A stretch of DNA of 64,000 bases from Levilactobacillus wangkuiensis (GTDB lineage: Bacteria; Bacillota; Bacilli; Lactobacillales; Lactobacillaceae), in assembly GCF_016861605.1 (NCBI RefSeq), contig NZ_BOLM01000014.1, forward strand, positions 1 through 64,000, read 5' to 3'. Every line of letters begins with the position of its first letter. Position 1 is the stretch's first letter. The notes beneath the pieces were generated by a model that ran no database searches, was not told the DNA's origin, and saw only the letters and a program-made list of their open reading frames with translations. Made by a program: the position numbers and the translations under genes. Below are positions 1-8,210 of this stretch, piece after piece.

Positions 1-127
1 CACAGGTCTTCAAGAACATGCATCCGGTTATGCTTACGCCTTACTGTCCTGTGTTGCACTTGATTTGACAATTGGGGCGATAATTTTTTCGTTAATTGGC
101 GCGGCGGTCAAAGAGTCGGCTCATTAG
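1..127 (+). CDS. C-terminal end of a membrane transporter, probably MFS (partial)
   Basis: Frame 2 is open from the window edge to a TAG at 125-127 and gives about 41 residues. They form one hydrophobic helix (residues like ALLSCVALDLTIGAIIFSL) with a short polar tail, as expected for the last membrane segment of an MFS permease. The gene would begin left of the window. Its 3' end overlaps the 3' end of the convergent brnQ by 36 bp. Only the tail is visible, so the MFS assignment is an inference from hydrophobicity and could be another polytopic membrane protein. Confidence 0.5.
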   Translation, partial: TGLQEHASGYAYALLSCVALDLTIGAIIFSLIGAAVKESAH

Positions 128-1435
128 CCAACCGAGGACACACCCAATCATTGCGGGAACCACCCAGCTAAACCCTTGTGTGGCCAGGGGGAGGCGGTTA
201 TTTAACGCCAGAATCCCTTGGGCCCAGCCGGCCCGTTGCCAGGCGGCAGGCAGCGCGGCCACAGCGGAGAAAATCGCCGGAATCAGGGTGAAGAGCATCC
301 CCAGGCCAAAGAGCCAGCGGCTGGTGCCCAGAATCGGTGAGCACACGGCCAGGATGATCAAGACGATGGCCAGTGGATAGAGGAACATCAGGACCGGCGT
401 CGAATAGCTGATCAGCTTGGTCAGGCCAATGTTGGCAAATAAACAGGGAAGCGCCGCGGCGAAGATGGTCAGGCCCACGTAGGATAGCCGGGGGAACAGG
501 CCGTGGAGCGTGTCCCCAAAGGCCGAGATCAAGCCAATCGCCGTCTTCAGGCAGGCAATGATGACGATCAGTGCCAGTAGGAGATTCCCGAACGTGCCGA
601 AGTAGTAATCGGCAATCTGGGCGAGGGTGATGCCCCCATTTTCCGCTGCGACAAACTGGCCGAGACTCATGGTCCCCATCAGAGCTAGCAGCGAGTAGAT
701 GATTCCCATGAGGACGACGCAGATGATGCCGGCCTTGATAACGTCCTTGGCAATCTGGCCGGGCTCGGTCACGCCCAGTTGGCGAATGCTATCGATGACG
801 ACGATGCCAAATGCCAGGGAGGCCAGGGCATCTAACGTGTTGTAGCCCTCCGTGAAGCCGGTCGCTAGGGGACTGGCCACGTACGCTCCGCGCGCCGCAG
901 CGTGAAAGCCGCCCATGGGTTTGATGAAGGCTGCGAGCATCAGGAGGCCCAACAGTACCAGAAAGGTTGGCGTGAGCCATTTGCCAATGTAGACCATTAG
1001 CTTGCCGGGATTCCGGGCCAGGGCCCAGGCAACCAGGAAGAAGAGTACGGAGAAAATCGCCAACACCCAGCCCTGTTGCGCGGGATGGACGAACGGCGCC
1101 AGACCAATCTGAAAGGAGGTCGTGGCGAGTCGGGGTAGCGCAAAGAACGGGCCTACAGTAAGGTACAGCAGGATGGTGAAGGTGTAGGCAAACGGCCGGT
1201 TGACCTTGGTCGCCAGGTCGAAGACGCCCTCACTACGGGTCAGCCCAATGCCGGCGACCCCCAGGAGCGGCAAGCCAATCCCCGTGAGCAGGAGGCCGAC
1301 GATGGCCGCCCCCACGTGACTACCAGCCTGTTGGCCTAGAAAGACGGGGAAAATTAAGTTGCCGGCACCGAAGAACAGCCCGAATAGCATCATGCCGATG
1401 AACAACATTTCCCGCCAATTTAATTTTGTTTTCAA
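92..1435 (-). CDS. brnQ: Branched-chain amino acid:cation symporter BrnQ
   Basis: A 447-residue polytopic membrane protein of the LIVCS family, which imports leucine, isoleucine and valine with Na+ or H+. The N-terminal segment with FGLFFGAGNLIFPVFLGQQAG is the hallmark start of BrnQ/BraB proteins, and length matches the family. About twelve hydrophobic segments run through the protein. The start is a TTG at 1433-1435 with only a weak upstream AGAAAG, and no better start is visible. The gene is monocistronic on the minus strand. Its end overlaps the partial gene at the window edge. No T-box or CodY-like site was recognised upstream. Confidence 0.93.
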   Translation of the reverse strand: MKTKLNWREMLFIGMMLFGLFFGAGNLIFPVFLGQQAGSHVGAAIVGLLLTGIGLPLLGVAGIGLTRSEGVFDLATKVNRPFAYTFTILLYLTVGPFFALPRLATTSFQIGLAPFVHPAQQGWVLAIFSVLFFLVAWALARNPGKLMVYIGKWLTPTFLVLLGLLMLAAFIKPMGGFHAAARGAYVASPLATGFTEGYNTLDALASLAFGIVVIDSIRQLGVTEPGQIAKDVIKAGIICVVLMGIIYSLLALMGTMSLGQFVAAENGGITLAQIADYYFGTFGNLLLALIVIIACLKTAIGLISAFGDTLHGLFPRLSYVGLTIFAAALPCLFANIGLTKLISYSTPVLMFLYPLAIVLIILAVCSPILGTSRWLFGLGMLFTLIPAIFSAVAALPAAWQRAGWAQGILALNNRLPLATQGFSWVVPAMIGCVLGWLMSRLFDRRAN

Positions 1436-1519
1436 AGTAATCGCAACTTTCTATGTCAGAGTTTTACCGCAGACTAGCATACCAAAAAACGCCGCCAGAT
1501 GATATGGCGGCGTAGCGGT

Positions 1520-2167
1520 TTAGTTATCTGCCACCGTAAAACGGGTCTGGTGGTGTTGGGGATTTTCGATTTCATCTAAGATGGCAACGGCCATGGTGCC
1601 GGCACTAGTCCCAGATTCGCCTTGGTCGTTGGCCAACAGCTCGTCGGTGCCTAATTTAGCTGCTGTGGCCTCACCGGGATGGAAGTTGGCGGCAGGGGAG
1701 ACGCCAAACCAGTTCACGTTGTCGACGTCGCGTAAGAAAGTTAATTCCTTCAACTGGTTCTGGGGAACACTAATGAAGCTAGCGGCCTCAGGTGCCTGTT
1801 CTAAGTCGTGCACGAACAGGTGGTGGTCGTCGCCGGTCAACAGGCTACCTGCGCCTAAGATGAAGGCTAAGCGGGGCGTCGTGGTTTCTCGTAACTGACT
1901 GACCAGATGAGTGGCCAGGTCCACGTGTAGGTAAGCCTGAGCGGGGGCAGTCGCAAACGCATCAACCACCACGTCACTGGCGGTGAGGTCAGCGGTCGTC
2001 AGTTGAAAGGCGTCTTGCGTGCGCGTCGTTAGGTTGGCATTGGCGGGAAGTTTCGCTAATTTTTCTTCTGAGCGAGCCAAGGCCGTGACACTGTGACCAC
2101 GCTTTAAGGCTTCGGCAACAATGGCGGAGCCGGCCATCCCGGTGGCACCAATAACAGTAATTTTCAT
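1520..2167 (-). CDS. NAD(P)-binding Rossmann-fold oxidoreductase (NmrA/SDR-like)
   Basis: 215 residues starting MKITVIGATGMAG. The GATGxxG nucleotide-binding loop at residues 7-13 marks an atypical short-chain dehydrogenase/NAD(P)H-binding protein of the YwnB/NmrA type. Such proteins are cytosolic and their substrates are usually unknown. No classic YxxxK catalytic pair is evident, so it may act as a redox sensor or reductase of unknown specificity. The start follows AAGGAGG at a good distance. It stands alone between brnQ and a divergent acetyltransferase gene. The family is clear but the function is not. Confidence 0.8.
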   Translation of the reverse strand: MKITVIGATGMAGSAIVAEALKRGHSVTALARSEEKLAKLPANANLTTRTQDAFQLTTADLTASDVVVDAFATAPAQAYLHVDLATHLVSQLRETTTPRLAFILGAGSLLTGDDHHLFVHDLEQAPEAASFISVPQNQLKELTFLRDVDNVNWFGVSPAANFHPGEATAAKLGTDELLANDQGESGTSAGTMAVAILDEIENPQHHQTRFTVADN

Positions 2168-2275
2168 AGATGAGAATCCTCCTTTTTTCGTTGCGTTCAG
2201 TATAGGCTAGTTGACTGGTAGCGACAACGATTTTAACCTGTGGTAGAGTAAAAGAAAACAGAGGGGGTCACGACC

Positions 2276-2833
2276 ATGAAGGACGTGGTACAAGGTAGCT
2301 TGGTACACTTAACAGAAATGCGGGACGGGGATGCCGAATGGCTTCAGGATACGCAGTGGGAGCCCGGTCTCCTGCGCAATCTGTCGGCGGACGCCTTTCA
2401 CCCGTTTACGGCGGCGGAATACAGTGAACTGGCCGCGGAACCCGACAACAATGAGCGCTTCTTTTTCATGGTGCGGGCCAATGCCGACGACGGCTTGTTG
2501 GGCTGGGTCATGTTAGATGATGTGTATTTCAAAAATCGGCGGGCAACGTTAGGTATCGCACTGCCGGTCGCCAGTGATCGCGGTCAGGGGTTCGGCGAAG
2601 ATACGCTGAACACGGTGTTAGCCTTTGCGTTCAACGAGTTAGGCTTGCACAAGGTCACACTGGAGGTCAATGCCAACAACGTGCCGGCAATCCACGCCTA
2701 TCAGGCGGTCGGCTTCGTGCGCGAAGGCATCAATCGCGAGGGCGTCTACCAGGATGGCCGCTGGCTGGACCTGTATTCGTACGGGATCCTCGCCAGTGAG
2801 TGGCAGGATGTTTCACGTGAAACAGAAGAATAG
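2276..2833 (+). CDS. GNAT family N-acetyltransferase
   Basis: 185 residues. The C-terminal half carries the RimJ/RimL-type acetyl-CoA fold, with RGQGFGEDTLNTVLAFAFNE at about residues 100-120 as the pantetheine-binding loop region, followed by LHKVTLEVNANNVPAIHAYQ and VGFVREG typical of the last strands. It probably transfers acetyl from acetyl-CoA to an amine or a protein N-terminus; the substrate is unknown. The RBS AGAGGGGG lies ahead of the ATG. A perfect parS site is embedded in the last codons (residues DVSRETEE), so the C-terminal sequence is partly constrained by ParB binding. Confidence 0.88.
   Translation: MKDVVQGSLVHLTEMRDGDAEWLQDTQWEPGLLRNLSADAFHPFTAAEYSELAAEPDNNERFFFMVRANADDGLLGWVMLDDVYFKNRRATLGIALPVASDRGQGFGEDTLNTVLAFAFNELGLHKVTLEVNANNVPAIHAYQAVGFVREGINREGVYQDGRWLDLYSYGILASEWQDVSRETEE
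2809..2824. other. parS site 1 (ParB/Spo0J binding site), perfect
   Basis: TGTTTCACGTGAAACA, a perfect 16-bp palindrome that matches the parS consensus TGTTNCACGTGAAACA. It lies inside the 3' end of the acetyltransferase gene. ParB nucleates here and recruits SMC/condensin in Firmicutes. Confidence 0.9.
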
Positions 2834-2841
2834 GCATTGAA

Positions 2842-2890
2842 AAATGGTCGACAGTCCTGGGATTACGGGGATGTCGACCATTTGTTTTGT
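2842..2890 (+). terminator. Rho-independent terminator of the acetyltransferase gene
   Basis: Inverted arms AAATGGTCGACA and TGTCGACCATTT with an 18-nt loop, followed by TGTTTTG. It lies just after the stop codon at 2833. Confidence 0.75.
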
Positions 2891-2933
2891 GGTTAGAATA
2901 GGGCTGAATGCTAGACAGAGGGCTTAACCAAGA

Positions 2934-2949
2934 TGTTTCACGTGGAACA
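2934..2949. other. parS site 2, consensus core
   Basis: TGTTTCACGTGGAACA. This is the parS core CACGTG with TGTT/AACA ends and one G replacing A in the right arm; read on the other strand it is TGTTCCACGTGAAACA, a full consensus match. It is 110 bp from site 1, between two convergent genes. Confidence 0.9.
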
Positions 2950-2952
2950 TGG

Positions 2953-3477
2953 TTAGATTGGCCACGGGGACTCGATGGAGACGTGGGCGTTCAAGTCCGT
3001 CTGCTCACTCCGCCGTTCCTTCCGTTGGGCATTGCGCTTTGCATAGCCGTCGCAGATGTAGCGTTGTTCATCAGTCACGGGCGTCATTGGTGGTAGTGGG
3101 TTGGTGGATGTCGGATCCTCAATCACGTAGGTGATGAAGCAGGTAAAGCCAACGAAGCGTTTGCCAGTCGTCAGGTTCTCGCCGATAATCTTCACGAAGA
3201 CCTCTAGCGAACGAGTCCCCGTACCACTAACATAGGCTTCCAGGCACATGGAGTCGTCCAAATGGAATGGCTTGAGGAAGCTGACGTGGTCAAAGGAAGC
3301 GGTCACGACGGTCTTGTGGGTGAGACGAACAGCCGCCACGGAAGCGCTATCATCTACCAGCGACAAAATTTTACCGCCAAAGACGGATTCGTGTTCGTTT
3401 AAATCTGGTTGGAAGACCCGGTGGCTGGTCACGATGAGCGTGGCATTGCAGGAAACGGGCGTCATTGCATTAGTCAA
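2953..3477 (-). CDS. Acyl-CoA thioesterase, hotdog fold (YkhA/BFIT-like)
   Basis: 174 residues with one hotdog (4HBT) domain. VFQPDLNEHESVFGGKILSL and the D in VDDSASVAA match the active-site region of acyl-CoA hydrolases such as YkhA. It would cleave acyl-CoA to free acid and CoA in the cytosol. The start is TTG at 3475-3477 with GAGGTGA seven bases before it. The roughly 45-residue C-terminal tail is polar and not part of the fold. The gene is convergent with the acetyltransferase; a parS site lies just beyond its stop. Confidence 0.85.
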   Translation of the reverse strand: MTNAMTPVSCNATLIVTSHRVFQPDLNEHESVFGGKILSLVDDSASVAAVRLTHKTVVTASFDHVSFLKPFHLDDSMCLEAYVSGTGTRSLEVFVKIIGENLTTGKRFVGFTCFITYVIEDPTSTNPLPPMTPVTDEQRYICDGYAKRNAQRKERRSEQTDLNAHVSIESPWPI

Positions 3478-3728
3478 ATTGATTCACCTCATTAATAGAA
3501 TAACCCTTTGGCTGGGACCCGGCGAGCGGAGCCGGTGCTCGTGGTTTGTGGTTGACCGCCCAGTCAAATGGCGTTGCACTTCCTCCATTCTAACAGAGTG
3601 GGCTGTAAACGGCGATAGGGGCCGCAAGTTACAGCTTTATTAATTTTTATCAATATCTATGTGAAATAAGCGAATGATGTCGGTCGGCTTGCTATACTGA
3701 ACGTAAATTAGTAAGGAGGGGTGTTTTC
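3478..3728. other. Intergenic region with divergent starts and a small stem
   Basis: About 250 bp between the divergent thioesterase and condensation-like genes. It holds a GC-rich fold at 3512-3563 (outer CTGGG/CCCAG, inner CGAGC/GCTCG), which would lie in the thioesterase leader. The rest is AT-rich and probably contains both promoters. I recognise no riboswitch or T-box motif. Confidence 0.35.
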
Positions 3729-4970
3729 ATGATCTATCATGGTGAACCGTTGGACTTGATGCCAACGCTGGATTTGGCGGAAACGTACCCGTTACTCGAG
3801 TGCACACTGAGCCTGACGCACCCCATTGACGTTGCGCGGCTAAAGACGGCCGTTGCAACCACCCAAACAGTGGTCCCCCAAGTGTTGGGCCGCTATAACT
3901 TACGCTGGAACCGCTTTGAAGATGCGGCGGATTCCCTGGACCAAGTGATTGAAGAAATCCCGGCGATTCACGACCCGGGGCGGGGCAACCTGGACGTTTT
4001 GACCGGGCCCCAATTAAAAATTCAGGTCATTCACCATCCGGCTTACGACGCCCTGCGCCTGTCAATGAGCCGCCTGCTAACGGATGGCGAGGGCTTCAAG
4101 CATTACCTGTATCTGTTGGCCGCGGCCTACGATGGCGAGGACCTGGCCAACTTTACCAATGAGCGCAGCGTGCACAAGATTTTAGCCCACCTGCGCCATC
4201 CCCATCGGGCGCTACCAACGCTGAATGGCAACTCGGATGAGACCTTTCCGAGCCTTCAAGGCGACGTGCACCATCACCGTGGCGAGGCGACCATTCCCCG
4301 GGTAGTGAGTCGGCGGCTACGGCAACGGACCCAGACGGAAAATGTGACGATGAATGCCATGCTCCTGTCGGCGTACGCGCTGTCACTCTTTGCCTTGACC
4401 GGTGAAAAACGGCTAGTTATTCCCTATCAAGTTGATTTGCGGCTACACGGGCCAGTGGCGGCTTCTAACGTGGTTCAGGTCGCCAACCTGACCAGTGAAA
4501 TGCCCATCCCGATTACGGTTGAAGATGGCGATCGGCTGGGGGACGTAATCCAACACACGCAAGCGACCATCAGTCGGCTACGTGATGAGTTGGCCTACTT
4601 GCCACCGTTAGTCGAGTTGAATCGCATGAGTCGGGCGCTACCGCCACAATTGGTGCGGCGGTTAGCCGAGAAGCACCGGCCCCAAGCGGCGATTTCGTTT
4701 GCCAACTTCGGCCATATTGACCACACGCGCTTGGACTTTGGCGGCGTGGCGGTCACGCAGATTTACTTTGCCGGGGCCTACCGCACGATGCCGCATTTCC
4801 AGCTGACCGTGAGTGTGTACCACGACGCCTGGACGCTGGCTTTCCGCATGTTGGGGTCCGAACCGGACTATCAATTAGGCATTAAAATTTTAAAGAACGT
4901 CGTTGCCCAGCTGACCCAGTGGGCACGTGAAGAGGTGCCGGACAACTGCCGGCTAGCTGATGAAGGCTAG
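3729..4970 (+). CDS. Condensation/acyltransferase-like protein lacking the HHxxxDG His
   Basis: 413 residues resembling the chloramphenicol-acetyltransferase/condensation-domain superfamily (alcohol acetyltransferase and PapA5-like proteins). Signs are the pseudo-twofold layout, a DG motif near residue 121 in MSRLLTDGEG, and a C-terminal ISFANFG then LDFGG region at about 320-335 that occupies the place of the DFGWG motif. The usual HHxxxDG motif reads SRLLTDG here, so the general-base histidine is missing. It may be non-catalytic or use another residue. The RBS AAGGAGGGG precedes the ATG. It is monocistronic with its own terminator. Function unknown. Confidence 0.6.
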   Translation: MIYHGEPLDLMPTLDLAETYPLLECTLSLTHPIDVARLKTAVATTQTVVPQVLGRYNLRWNRFEDAADSLDQVIEEIPAIHDPGRGNLDVLTGPQLKIQVIHHPAYDALRLSMSRLLTDGEGFKHYLYLLAAAYDGEDLANFTNERSVHKILAHLRHPHRALPTLNGNSDETFPSLQGDVHHHRGEATIPRVVSRRLRQRTQTENVTMNAMLLSAYALSLFALTGEKRLVIPYQVDLRLHGPVAASNVVQVANLTSEMPIPITVEDGDRLGDVIQHTQATISRLRDELAYLPPLVELNRMSRALPPQLVRRLAEKHRPQAAISFANFGHIDHTRLDFGGVAVTQIYFAGAYRTMPHFQLTVSVYHDAWTLAFRMLGSEPDYQLGIKILKNVVAQLTQWAREEVPDNCRLADEG

Positions 4971-4991
4971 TGAGCGGTTAAACAGGCACGA

Positions 4992-5025
4992 AAAAGGGAC
5001 TGTGACGGTTGTCACAGCCCCTTTT
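4992..5025 (+). terminator. Terminator of the condensation-like gene
   Basis: Stem with AAAAGGG and CTGTGAC paired to GTCACAG and CCTTTT around a GGTT loop, placed 20 bp after the stop. Confidence 0.8.
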
Positions 5026-5283
5026 GTCAATCCAATTAAGGTGAGTGCCGCTAGTAACGCCACGTCCTTTGGGGGGAGTGCGATTCGTTAACTGGCGTGA
5101 TCTGCATTTTTAGTGGACGGCCTTAATACGTTGTTTCACTTGCAGTGTAGCATAGGTCGCTGGTTGGCTGGTGGCGGGCGACTTGGATGTGACCCAGAGT
5201 GACCGAAGTGGCTAAAAAACGCCCACAGTTAACCTAATCACCTAACCAACGCTGGTGAAAATGAGTCGGAGCGCGGTGACAGT

Positions 5284-5468
5284 CGTTCCCGGCGGCGGAT
5301 TCAAAGTGCCCTGCTGTGGGGCCGGTTACAGCCTTAGGGGCGGGCTTTCACCTCGACTTTGAGCCGAAGGGCGGTCTCAAAGGTCGTCCCGTGCTCTAAG
5401 TAGAGAAAATCTCTCTACTAAGACCACCGACACAGCTGGTCGCTTTGATCCGCCTCTGGTCACTGACA
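5284..5468 (-). repeat. Multi-hairpin intergenic element, copy C
   Basis: Read on the minus strand it has an outer stem GGCGGATCAAAG / CTTTGAATCCGCC, an inner GCTGTG / CACAGC stem, and a long hairpin with arms GTAGAGA / TCTCTAC. A CTTTGAGACCG...GGCTCAAAG hairpin and a third AAGCCCG...AGGCTG segment follow. The same layout with compensated changes is seen at 5732-5897 and 14405-14610, and a related form at 39035-39202 and 41043-41206. Its 3' flank (CATTTTCACCAGC, near 5251 on the plus strand) resembles the 3' arm of the 39-kb copy. No ORF is present. Orientation is taken from the G-U pairs. Confidence 0.75.
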
Positions 5469-5602
5469 CTGCGTAACCCAACTCAGTTTGACTAGTTTTG
5501 CGGCTGATATTGGTTTCGTTTCATGTTTTGGCGGTTAGCTTACTGTTGGCGTGTGTGTGGCGGCGGTAGGGCCTAGGTTGGGATTAACGGTCGACATTTA
5601 AA

Positions 5603-5634
5603 AAGGGCTCAACCGTAAATTTGGTTGGGCCCTT
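5603..5634 (-). terminator. Terminator for the Bcr/CflA gene (minus strand)
   Basis: Arms AAGGGC-CAACC and GGTTG-GCCCTT. On the minus strand the stem ends in CCCTTTTT, so it terminates leftward transcription. It lies beyond element copy D, which therefore sits in the exporter's 3' UTR. The stretch 5469-5731 holds nothing else I recognise. Confidence 0.65.
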
Positions 5635-5731
5635 CGTATCAATTGTGTGGTTAGTTGTCATATGATTGTTGGGAATTTTTAGTATGGGATTGTGGGTGTT
5701 AACGTCGATTCGAGCTAAATTGCACTAGCTA

Positions 5732-5897
5732 AATCAACGTTAGTGACCAGAGGTGGGCCAAGGTCCCCAGCCTAGTCCACGGGGCAACCTTTGAGACCGT
5801 TTCTCAGGCTCAAAGGTGAGGTGGAAGCCCGTTTCTTAGGCTGGAACCGACCCCACAGCAGGGGACTTTGAGCCCACCGCCGGGAACGAATGTTATT
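5732..5897 (+). repeat. Multi-hairpin intergenic element, copy D (shortened)
   Basis: Outer stem GGTGGGCCAAGG / CTTTGAGCCCACC, inner TCCCC / GGGGA with the conserved CCCCACAGCAGG strand, then hairpin CCTTTGAGACCG...GGCTCAAAGG and the AAGCCCG...AGGCTGGAA segment. The first long hairpin seen in copies C and E is missing. The outermost arm (AATCAACGTTAG with GAATGTTATT) runs over the stop codon of the convergent exporter gene. Confidence 0.75.
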
Positions 5898-7089
5898 TAG
5901 CCACCGCAGTTTTGGCTTGGTAGCGGACCAGGCCCAGGGCGCCCACATTGCAGACCAGTAGCATGGTGGCCATGGCGGCATAGGAGCTACCGGACAGGCC
6001 GACCAGTGGGGATGCCAGACCACCGCAGGCATTTTGCGCCAGACCGATGACGGCTGAAGCCCCGCCGGCGTTGCTGGTGGCTTGGTCCATGATGATGGTG
6101 ACCGTCAGTGTGAGCAGTGCCCCAATCAGGATGACCAGCGCCAAGACGAGCGCGCTGACGACCCAGACGTTGGCTGGGAATAGGAGCGTCACCAGTAGGA
6201 CGGCGCTGACGCCGGCCGCTAACGTCAAGAGACTCGTGACCTGTTGGCGGTTGGTGAAGCGACTGGCGAGTTGGCCGGGTAAGTTACTCCCGACCACGAT
6301 GCCCAGGCCATTGAAGGCGTAGAGTAGGCTAAACGTTTGGGGTGCCAGGCCAAAACCCGTTTGGAAGACGAAGGTCGAGGCGGAAATGTAGCTGAAGAGT
6401 CCGCCGTAGACCAGTCCCGTGGCCAGAATCAACGGCCAGAAAGCGGGTTGGACTACCAATTTCCCCATGGTTGCCAAGGAAGCGGTGAAACCGCCCGTTT
6501 GCCGTTGGTCAACCGGTAATGATTCGTGGAGGCCAAACGCCACGGCCAAGGCAATCACCCAACCGATGATGGCCAGCAGGATGAAGATGGCTTGCCAGTC
6601 GACGTAGTGGATCATGAAGCCCCCAATAATGGGTGCGATGATGGGGAAGACCCCGTTGACGGTATTCAGTAGCGCGTAGAAGCGCGTCAATTTTTTACCG
6701 GAAAATAGGTCCCGTGCCACGGCTCGAGCCAACACCTGACCGGTTGCACCCGCCAATCCCTGAATGAACCGCAGGATGATCAGGAGCGTGATCGAATGAA
6801 TGAAGGCCATAGCCAAGGAAACCAGGCCGAAGATCACAAATCCCAGCACCAGCGGCTTGTGACGGCCATACTGGTCGGAGAGGGGTCCAGCAATTAATTG
6901 GCCCAGCGCCAGCCCAATCAGGCAGGCCGTGATGCTCAATTGCATCAGTGAGGCGCTGGTGGCAAATTGAATTTTCATTTGGGGGAGGGCCGGTAAGTAA
7001 AGGTCAATGGCCAGGGGTCCGGTCGCACTCACGGTCCCCAGGAGCAGCGTCAGCCAAATTTGACGACGTCGAGAAAGCGTAGGATTCAA
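5893..7089 (-). CDS. Bcr/CflA family drug:H+ antiporter (MFS)
   Basis: 398 residues with twelve hydrophobic segments. MFS motif A appears as GPLSDQYGRHKPLV at about residues 67-80, and GPLAIDLYLPALPQM near residue 25 is characteristic of Bcr/CflA exporters in the DHA1 family, which expel drugs such as bicyclomycin and chloramphenicol. The length is normal. The ATG has a weak upstream RBS (AAAGGGCTG). The stop codon lies inside the end of intergenic element D. Confidence 0.9.
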   Translation of the reverse strand: MNPTLSRRRQIWLTLLLGTVSATGPLAIDLYLPALPQMKIQFATSASLMQLSITACLIGLALGQLIAGPLSDQYGRHKPLVLGFVIFGLVSLAMAFIHSITLLIILRFIQGLAGATGQVLARAVARDLFSGKKLTRFYALLNTVNGVFPIIAPIIGGFMIHYVDWQAIFILLAIIGWVIALAVAFGLHESLPVDQRQTGGFTASLATMGKLVVQPAFWPLILATGLVYGGLFSYISASTFVFQTGFGLAPQTFSLLYAFNGLGIVVGSNLPGQLASRFTNRQQVTSLLTLAAGVSAVLLVTLLFPANVWVVSALVLALVILIGALLTLTVTIIMDQATSNAGGASAVIGLAQNACGGLASPLVGLSGSSYAAMATMLLVCNVGALGLVRYQAKTAVAK

Positions 7090-7140
7090 AAACAGTCAGC
7101 CCTTTCATAAATAATAGAATAATTAGCGCTAGAAACACTA

Positions 7141-7177
7141 CTGGACCGCTACTCTGCCGGGCAGAATGGCGGTCCAG
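7141..7177. promoter_or_regulatory. Strong hairpin upstream of the Bcr/CflA gene
   Basis: Arms CTGGACCGC / GCGGTCCAG enclosing a second stem CTGCC/GGCAG, about 50 bp upstream of the exporter start on its leader side. There is no U-tract, so it is not a plain terminator. It could be an operator or a leader structure affecting exporter expression. The rest of the 350-bp divergent gap is AT-rich promoter DNA. Confidence 0.4.
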
Positions 7178-7442
7178 AACATCATTTGTTGACGTAAGTT
7201 CGTTTCCTTATTATTGCTGGAAACGGGTAAATTTGCAAGCGGCATTTGAAAAATATTCGGGTTGTTAGCCCCCTTCAGCCAACAAAAACGTTACACGCGG
7301 ATTAAATTACGGGAAAACGTGGGACTTTCAGTCAGTAAATGGTAAGATGATACTTGACCCTCACTGATAGAAAAAGTTTTCCTAAGGGCAGTCGGGGTGT
7401 ATGATAAAAATATATTAATATCTGAAAATAAGGAGCTCAATC

Positions 7443-8036
7443 ATGAAAGCATTAAAGGAAGTCATGAGTTGGATTATCCCTGTGATTATTGGGTTAGCCA
7501 TCGCATTTGCGATTAAATCGTTCGTCTTCACCCGGGTGCGGGTCGACGGGCCATCCATGGAACCGAACCTCCAAAACAACGAAAAGGTTTTTGCTTGGAA
7601 ACAGGCTAGCGTCAAGCATCTGAGCGTCATCGTCTTTGATGCCCATGGTGAGGATCCTTCCGCTAAGCCCAACACCAACTACGTGAAGCGGGTCATTGGC
7701 CTGCCTGGCGATACGGTGACGAGCAAGAACGGGTACATTTACGTGAACAAGAAGAAGGTCGACCAGGGCTTCATTTCCACCAGCGAACGGACTGCTGGGA
7801 CCGGGAACTGGACGCTGGCTAGCCTGCAAAAGACGCAGAAGTGGAACGATGGCAAGAAAATCACCACGGTCGTCCCTAAGGGCAAGTACTTCGTGCTGGG
7901 GGACCACCGGAGCGTTTCTAACGACAGTCGGTACTGGGGCTTCGTCGATAAGGACAAGGTCTTAGGGGTCGTTAAGGTGCCATTCTGGACGTCTAGCAAG
8001 ACGCGCCGGGCCAATGTGAATAGCTTAGCTTACTAG
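7443..8036 (+). CDS. lepB: Signal peptidase I
   Basis: 197 residues, a type I signal peptidase that removes signal peptides on the outer face of the membrane. One N-terminal membrane anchor spans about residues 8-27. The catalytic Ser is in VDGPSMEP (S38) and the catalytic Lys in YVKRVIGLPGD (K82). Box E, LGDHRSVSNDSR, follows at about residues 150-161. The size is typical of the Bacillus SipS type. AAGGAG lies seven bases before the ATG, and the gene ends in a clear terminator. Monocistronic. Confidence 0.96.
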   Translation: MKALKEVMSWIIPVIIGLAIAFAIKSFVFTRVRVDGPSMEPNLQNNEKVFAWKQASVKHLSVIVFDAHGEDPSAKPNTNYVKRVIGLPGDTVTSKNGYIYVNKKKVDQGFISTSERTAGTGNWTLASLQKTQKWNDGKKITTVVPKGKYFVLGDHRSVSNDSRYWGFVDKDKVLGVVKVPFWTSSKTRRANVNSLAY

Positions 8037-8046
8037 TTAAAATGCA

Positions 8047-8080
8047 AGCGTGGAACCCATTACTGGGACCACGCTTTTTT
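8047..8080 (+). terminator. Terminator of lepB
   Basis: AGCGTGG...CCACGCT stem followed by TTTTTT, directly after the lepB stop. Confidence 0.85.
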
Positions 8081-8149
8081 ACTGTCCTCAGACGGCATAG
8101 TGGCCGCTGTCCTTCGGGTTCCACGAAGGTGGGGAAGCGGCGTGTTTGC

Positions 8150-8178
8150 TTGACAATCGCGATAATTTAGTATATGCT
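8150..8178 (+). promoter_or_regulatory. Sigma-A promoter of the MarR gene
   Basis: -35 TTGACA (8150-8155), 17-bp spacer, -10 TATGCT (8173-8178), about 33 bp before the ATG. Confidence 0.7.
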
Positions 8179-8210
8179 TGCGCACGTAATTTTAGAGAAG
8201 GAGGCGGCTT

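Noticed and set aside
3248-3643. 131-codon plus-strand ORF opposite the thioesterase gene
   Set aside because: Antisense shadow of the thioesterase coding frame with no RBS or domain.
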